This document shows positions 43,846 to 46,961 of a DNA stretch of 46,961 bases, one piece after another. Where the stretch lies: NCBI GenBank assembly GCA_021294835.1, contig JAJTDF010000016.1, positions 1 to 46,961 of the forward strand. Reading direction: 5' to 3'. The translations under genes were made by a program, and so were the position numbers. How positions within the stretch are numbered: the stretch's first letter is position 1; each line of letters starts with the position of its first letter. Below the pieces are notes generated by a model. The model ran no database searches, was not told the DNA's origin, and saw nothing but the letters and a program-made list of their open reading frames with translations. The stretch comes from Planctomycetaceae bacterium (GTDB lineage: Bacteria > Planctomycetota > Phycisphaerae > Phycisphaerales > UBA1924).

Positions 43846-45366
43846 ATGGCACGTCGCCCCCTCTCCCTCGTGACCAAACTGATCGCCGGTGGCCTTCTCG
43901 CCGGCCTGCCCCTGCTGGCGCCCGCCATCGGCGTACTCGCCCCCGCGTCCCCCGCCCTGGCCCAGTCCGGCGAACAGAAGATCGCCGGGGTCGCCGTCAA
44001 GGTCGGCGACACCGTCACGCTGACTCTGGCCGACGGCCGCACCATCACCGGCGAGGTCACCGCCGTCACCGGCAACCAGATCAAGGTCAAGTCCAAGGTC
44101 GCCGGCATCGCCGCCGAGACCTCCTACAACGCCTCGGAGATCAAGAGCCTCACCGTCGGCGCCGCCCAGCCCGCCACCGCCCCGGCCACCACGCCGTCCG
44201 GCACCCCCCGGCCCGACGCTCCCGCCAAGCCCAACACCACCGCGCCCGCCACAGAGCCCAAGGACGACCAGGCTCAGGGCCCCAGCGTCTACTTCGTCCC
44301 CATCGTCGGTGAGTTCGGCCGCGATTGCGCCGCAACCCCCATGCGCGAGACGATCCGCGACGCCCGCAAGTTCCAGCCCGACTTCCTGATCTTCGTCTTC
44401 GACTCCGAGTTCGCCTTCCGTCGCGAGGAGAGCAACGAGCTTGACCTCTCCCAGGCCGAACTGGCCTGGCAGGGCGGCCTCGAGGCGGCCCTGAACATGG
44501 CCGAGATCATCCAGGACGAGATCCGTGACGATCCCAAGTGGGTCAAGAAGCCCACCCCCGTCGCGTGGGTCCGCCGCGGCATGGGGCCCACGGCCTTCCT
44601 GATCATGTCGTTCAAGAACATCTACATGTCCTCCGGCACCAAGATCGGCGGCATCGGCTACCTGAACCTGCTGATGGCGGGCGTTGGCGATGTCACCGTG
44701 CAGGAGAAGCAGCGCTCGCTGCGGTTCGGTCGCGCCGCCGGCCTGTTCGACAAGGGCGGGCACGACCTCAAGCTCCTGCGGGCCATGGCCCGCTCGGAGT
44801 ACGAGCTCTCGTTCAGCATGGTCAACGGCAAGCCCGCCTTCTTCGAGAACCTCACCGGCGATGAAGTCCTCACCGACAACGGCGACCCCCAGGAGGGCAA
44901 GGCCGATCTGCTCTCTGACGCCATCCGCGGCCGCGGCAACGACGTGCTCAACATCACGCCCGAAGTTGCCCTGAAGCTCGGCGTCTCCAAGGGCACCGTC
45001 AACTCCCGCGAAGAGCTCTTCTACGCACTGGGCATCGAGCGGCAGGTCCGCGATCTGTCCAAGGACGCCAAGGCCGCCAAGATCCAGAGCGAATGGTCCC
45101 GGGGCGTCGGCGAGGCCGAGGCCGAGATCAACCGCCTGCTGGCCGAACTGCAGCGCACCCCGGTTCAAGGCGCCACCGCCACCGAGCGCAACGCCGTCCG
45201 CGGCCGCCGCATCGGCATGCTCAACAAGATCAAGTCCACCTACGAGGCGTACAAGGAATCGGTCGACCCGAACCGCTTCGGTTCGTCATCCAACAAGGAA
45301 CTGGTGGTCCAGTCCAATATCCAGATCGACATGCTCAAGCAGCAGATCCGACTGGACCGCGATTGA
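43846..45366 (+). CDS. Secreted ClpP/NfeD-fold pseudoprotease, A-type copy 2
   Basis: A 506-residue paralog of the A1 protein with the same layout: signal peptide (about 1-44, SPALAQS), beta domain (VGDTVTLTLADGRTITGEVT), linker, ClpP-fold domain and C-terminal coiled-coil. The nucleophile block is WVRRGMGPTAFLIM, with Gly247 at the serine position. The SGGG loop is replaced by DSEF. Shared A-type signatures include GEFGRDCAATPMRE, SMVNGKPAFFENLTGDEVLT and DRD/VDR at the C-terminus. ATG at 43846 is the first start compatible with a signal peptide. The B2 gene starts 99 bp later. Confidence 0.75.
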   Translation: MARRPLSLVTKLIAGGLLAGLPLLAPAIGVLAPASPALAQSGEQKIAGVAVKVGDTVTLTLADGRTITGEVTAVTGNQIKVKSKVAGIAAETSYNASEIKSLTVGAAQPATAPATTPSGTPRPDAPAKPNTTAPATEPKDDQAQGPSVYFVPIVGEFGRDCAATPMRETIRDARKFQPDFLIFVFDSEFAFRREESNELDLSQAELAWQGGLEAALNMAEIIQDEIRDDPKWVKKPTPVAWVRRGMGPTAFLIMSFKNIYMSSGTKIGGIGYLNLLMAGVGDVTVQEKQRSLRFGRAAGLFDKGGHDLKLLRAMARSEYELSFSMVNGKPAFFENLTGDEVLTDNGDPQEGKADLLSDAIRGRGNDVLNITPEVALKLGVSKGTVNSREELFYALGIERQVRDLSKDAKAAKIQSEWSRGVGEAEAEINRLLAELQRTPVQGATATERNAVRGRRIGMLNKIKSTYEAYKESVDPNRFGSSSNKELVVQSNIQIDMLKQQIRLDRD

Positions 45367-45465
45367 TCGCCCCCCGGTTCCCCCGTCCGCACCCCCGCGC
45401 TGACCGCACCCCCGCCCCGACAGCACACCACACCGCTCCGCCGCCGGAGCCATCGGAGTTCAGAT

Positions 45466-46830
45466 ATGACCCGCCCGTTCCGCCGCCTCACGAGCCTTCT
45501 GGCCGGCCTGACCCTCGCGGTCGGCCTGCTGGCGATGCCGGTGCCCGCACTGGCCGACAAGATCCACCTCCGCGACGGCACCGTGCTCGACGGCACCGTC
45601 GTCCGCGAGGAGGGTGACTTCTACGTCATCGAGATCGTCAAGGACGGCAAGAAGGTCACCGAGTTCATCGCCAAAGACGACGTTCGCAAGATCGACCGCG
45701 AGGCCCCCAAGAAGGAGGAGCCCAAGAAGGACGCTCCCAAGCCCGAGGCCGTCAAGCCCGAGGCCGTCAAGCCCGACGCCCCCAAGCCCGAAGCGGCCAA
45801 GTCCGACGAGAAGAAGGAACCCGCCAAGCCCGACGCCGCCGCCCCGGCCAAGGACGCCAAGGACCCCAAGGCCGCCCGCCAACTCACCGGCAAGGCCAAC
45901 CGGGTCGCGTTCCTGAACTTCGGCGGCCCGCGCTCCTGGCAGGGCGAGATCGACTCGATGGTCGGTCGCGCCATCGTTTCCGCCTCCTGGCGCAAGGTCA
46001 TCCCCATGCTGGAGAAGGACAACGTCGACACCGTCGTCGTCCGCATCAACTCCGGCGGCGGCTACACCGCCGAGATGATGCCCTTCAACCAGATCTTTCA
46101 GTTCGAGTACAAGCCCCGCTTCCGCACCGTCCTCTGGGTCGAGTCGGCCATCTCCTGCGCCGCCATGAGCCCCTGGCCGATCGAAGAGATCTACATGACC
46201 CCCGGAGGCAACATCGGCGGCTGCACCGAGTGGTACGGCAACCTCCAGCTCTCCGATCCGGTCAGCCAGGAAACCCGCTTGGCGGAGATGGAGCAGGCCA
46301 GCGCCTGGGCCAAGCGCAGCCCGTTCATCATGCGGTCCATGCAGATCCGCGAGCCCCTCTCCTGCACCGTCAACGAGGACGGCTCGGTCGACTGGTTCCA
46401 GGACCTCTCCGGCAAGATCGTCGTCAACCCCTTCGGCGAGGTCCTCACCCTCAGCCCCAACCTCGCCGTGCAGACCAAGTTCGCCAAGGGCATCGCCGCC
46501 ACCACCGAAGAGCTGATGGAGCTCATGGGCATCAGCGAATACGTCGTTGCCGGTCAGGAGGCCACCAAGTACATCGACAACAACATGCGGGATTGCCACA
46601 ACACCTTCACCCGCATCCAGGAGCTCGACTCCCGCTACGCCCGCGCTGTACAGGCCGCCGCCTCCATCCAGGATCGCAACCTGCGCATGGGTGAGATCGG
46701 CGTCGCCCGCGGCGCCCTCCGCGACATGCAGCGATGGATGAGCGTCAACCCCAACTTCGTCTGGATCCTCAACCGTCCCCCCCAGTGGTTCCGCCAGCAG
46801 GAGGACATCCTCCGCGAACTCTCCCGCTGA
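45466..46830 (+). CDS. Secreted ClpP/NfeD-fold serine protease, B-type copy 2
   Basis: A 454-residue paralog of B1. Signal peptide about 1-30 (VPALADK), beta domain (IHLRDGTVLDGTVVRE), then a linker that is Lys/Pro/Glu-rich instead of Ala/Pro-rich, then the ClpP-fold domain. The oxyanion loop VRINSGGG and the nucleophile motif ESAISCAAMSPW with Ser230 are kept, followed by EEIYMTPGGNIGG. The block VLTLSPNLAVQTKFAKGIAA and the helical C-terminus match B1. Overall length and motif spacing are the same, so the A-B pair was duplicated as a unit. Confidence 0.78.
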   Translation: MTRPFRRLTSLLAGLTLAVGLLAMPVPALADKIHLRDGTVLDGTVVREEGDFYVIEIVKDGKKVTEFIAKDDVRKIDREAPKKEEPKKDAPKPEAVKPEAVKPDAPKPEAAKSDEKKEPAKPDAAAPAKDAKDPKAARQLTGKANRVAFLNFGGPRSWQGEIDSMVGRAIVSASWRKVIPMLEKDNVDTVVVRINSGGGYTAEMMPFNQIFQFEYKPRFRTVLWVESAISCAAMSPWPIEEIYMTPGGNIGGCTEWYGNLQLSDPVSQETRLAEMEQASAWAKRSPFIMRSMQIREPLSCTVNEDGSVDWFQDLSGKIVVNPFGEVLTLSPNLAVQTKFAKGIAATTEELMELMGISEYVVAGQEATKYIDNNMRDCHNTFTRIQELDSRYARAVQAAASIQDRNLRMGEIGVARGALRDMQRWMSVNPNFVWILNRPPQWFRQQEDILRELSR

Positions 46831-46869
46831 GTTTCCTCATCCGTCGTCCGCTCAACCACACCAACCTCC

Positions 46870-46905
46870 GCGGCCCTGCCCCTCCGGGTGGGGCCGCTTG
46901 CTTTG
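46870..46905 (+). terminator. Intrinsic terminator closing the second A-B pair
   Basis: GCGGCCC pairs with GGGCCGC around an inner CCC/GGG stem, followed by TTGCTTTG, 39 bp after the B2 stop. Confidence 0.65.
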
Positions 46906-46961
46906 TGCCCAACGTTGCCACAGCGCGAGCCCCCCGCACCCCGCCACCCCCGCCACCCCGC

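Noticed and set aside
42076-45168. 1030-codon open frame antisense to the protease array
   Set aside because: A shadow frame caused by GC-rich third positions; the sense frames have signal peptides and conserved motifs.

Overview
The window (about 47 kb, very GC-rich) most likely comes from a planctomycete of the class Phycisphaerae. The signs are two secreted proteins ending in the paired C-terminal dockerin-like repeat typical of Phycisphaerales, an H-x9-DG-type prepilin protein (ADGHAEV near its C-terminus), a Glu-type pterin synthase (PTPS-III) of the kind used by planctomycetes that lack FolB, a TatC with a long periplasmic insertion, and an RNase E/G with a huge disordered arginine-rich tail. 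No rRNA, tRNA, CRISPR array or insertion sequence was recognised by eye.

Layout. 1-8.1 kb: a truncated secreted protein, a CobW/COG0523 metallochaperone GTPase translationally coupled to an unknown lipoprotein, two dockerin-bearing exoproteins (one with EF-hand-like loops, one with eight ~56-residue repeats), and a 2-amino-3-ketobutyrate CoA ligase-like enzyme with a His-rich insertion between them. 8.4-11.7 kb: an RCK-gated K+ channel, a tiny PLDc_N-type membrane protein, and PdxA. 11.7-14.7 kb: an accessory patch on the minus strand with immunity-like genes (DUF7668-like, double-CXXCG), a probable frameshifted small gene, a chimeric DinD fragment, and two copies of a ~149 bp repeat that ends in the start codon of the gene downstream. 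15.4-18.3 kb: two FKBP isomerases and a solitary nuoD. 18.5-23 kb: prepilin-like protein, queuosine-precursor transporter (YhhQ family), nitroreductase, PEGA lipoprotein. 23.1-24.9 kb: RimO. 25.5-27.9 kb: XRE-ImmA peptidase gene coupled to a DUF4411 PIN toxin broken by an in-frame amber codon, plus a stand-alone restriction-associated N-terminal domain. 28.0-30.8 kb: secreted cysteine-less thioredoxin, TatC, PTPS-III. 31.3-35.3 kb: TSUP permease, methyltransferase, PTS enzyme I. 36.0-40.4 kb: RNase E/G and CCA-adding enzyme.

The most striking region is 40.5-46.8 kb: four consecutive secreted proteins forming a duplicated A-B, A-B pair. All have a ClpP/NfeD-type fold by motif; the B proteins keep the nucleophile serine and the SGGG loop, whereas the A proteins align without gaps in the nucleophile block but carry glycine in place of serine and lack the SGGG loop. 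Each pair is closed by a strong intrinsic terminator. This looks like a periplasmic protease/pseudoprotease system that I cannot match to a described one.

Other threads: a ~170 bp element with a shared promoter lies 390-440 bp upstream of both the FKBP gene and rimO, and several promoters place the -10 hexamer 5 nt before the start codon, which suggests leaderless transcripts.
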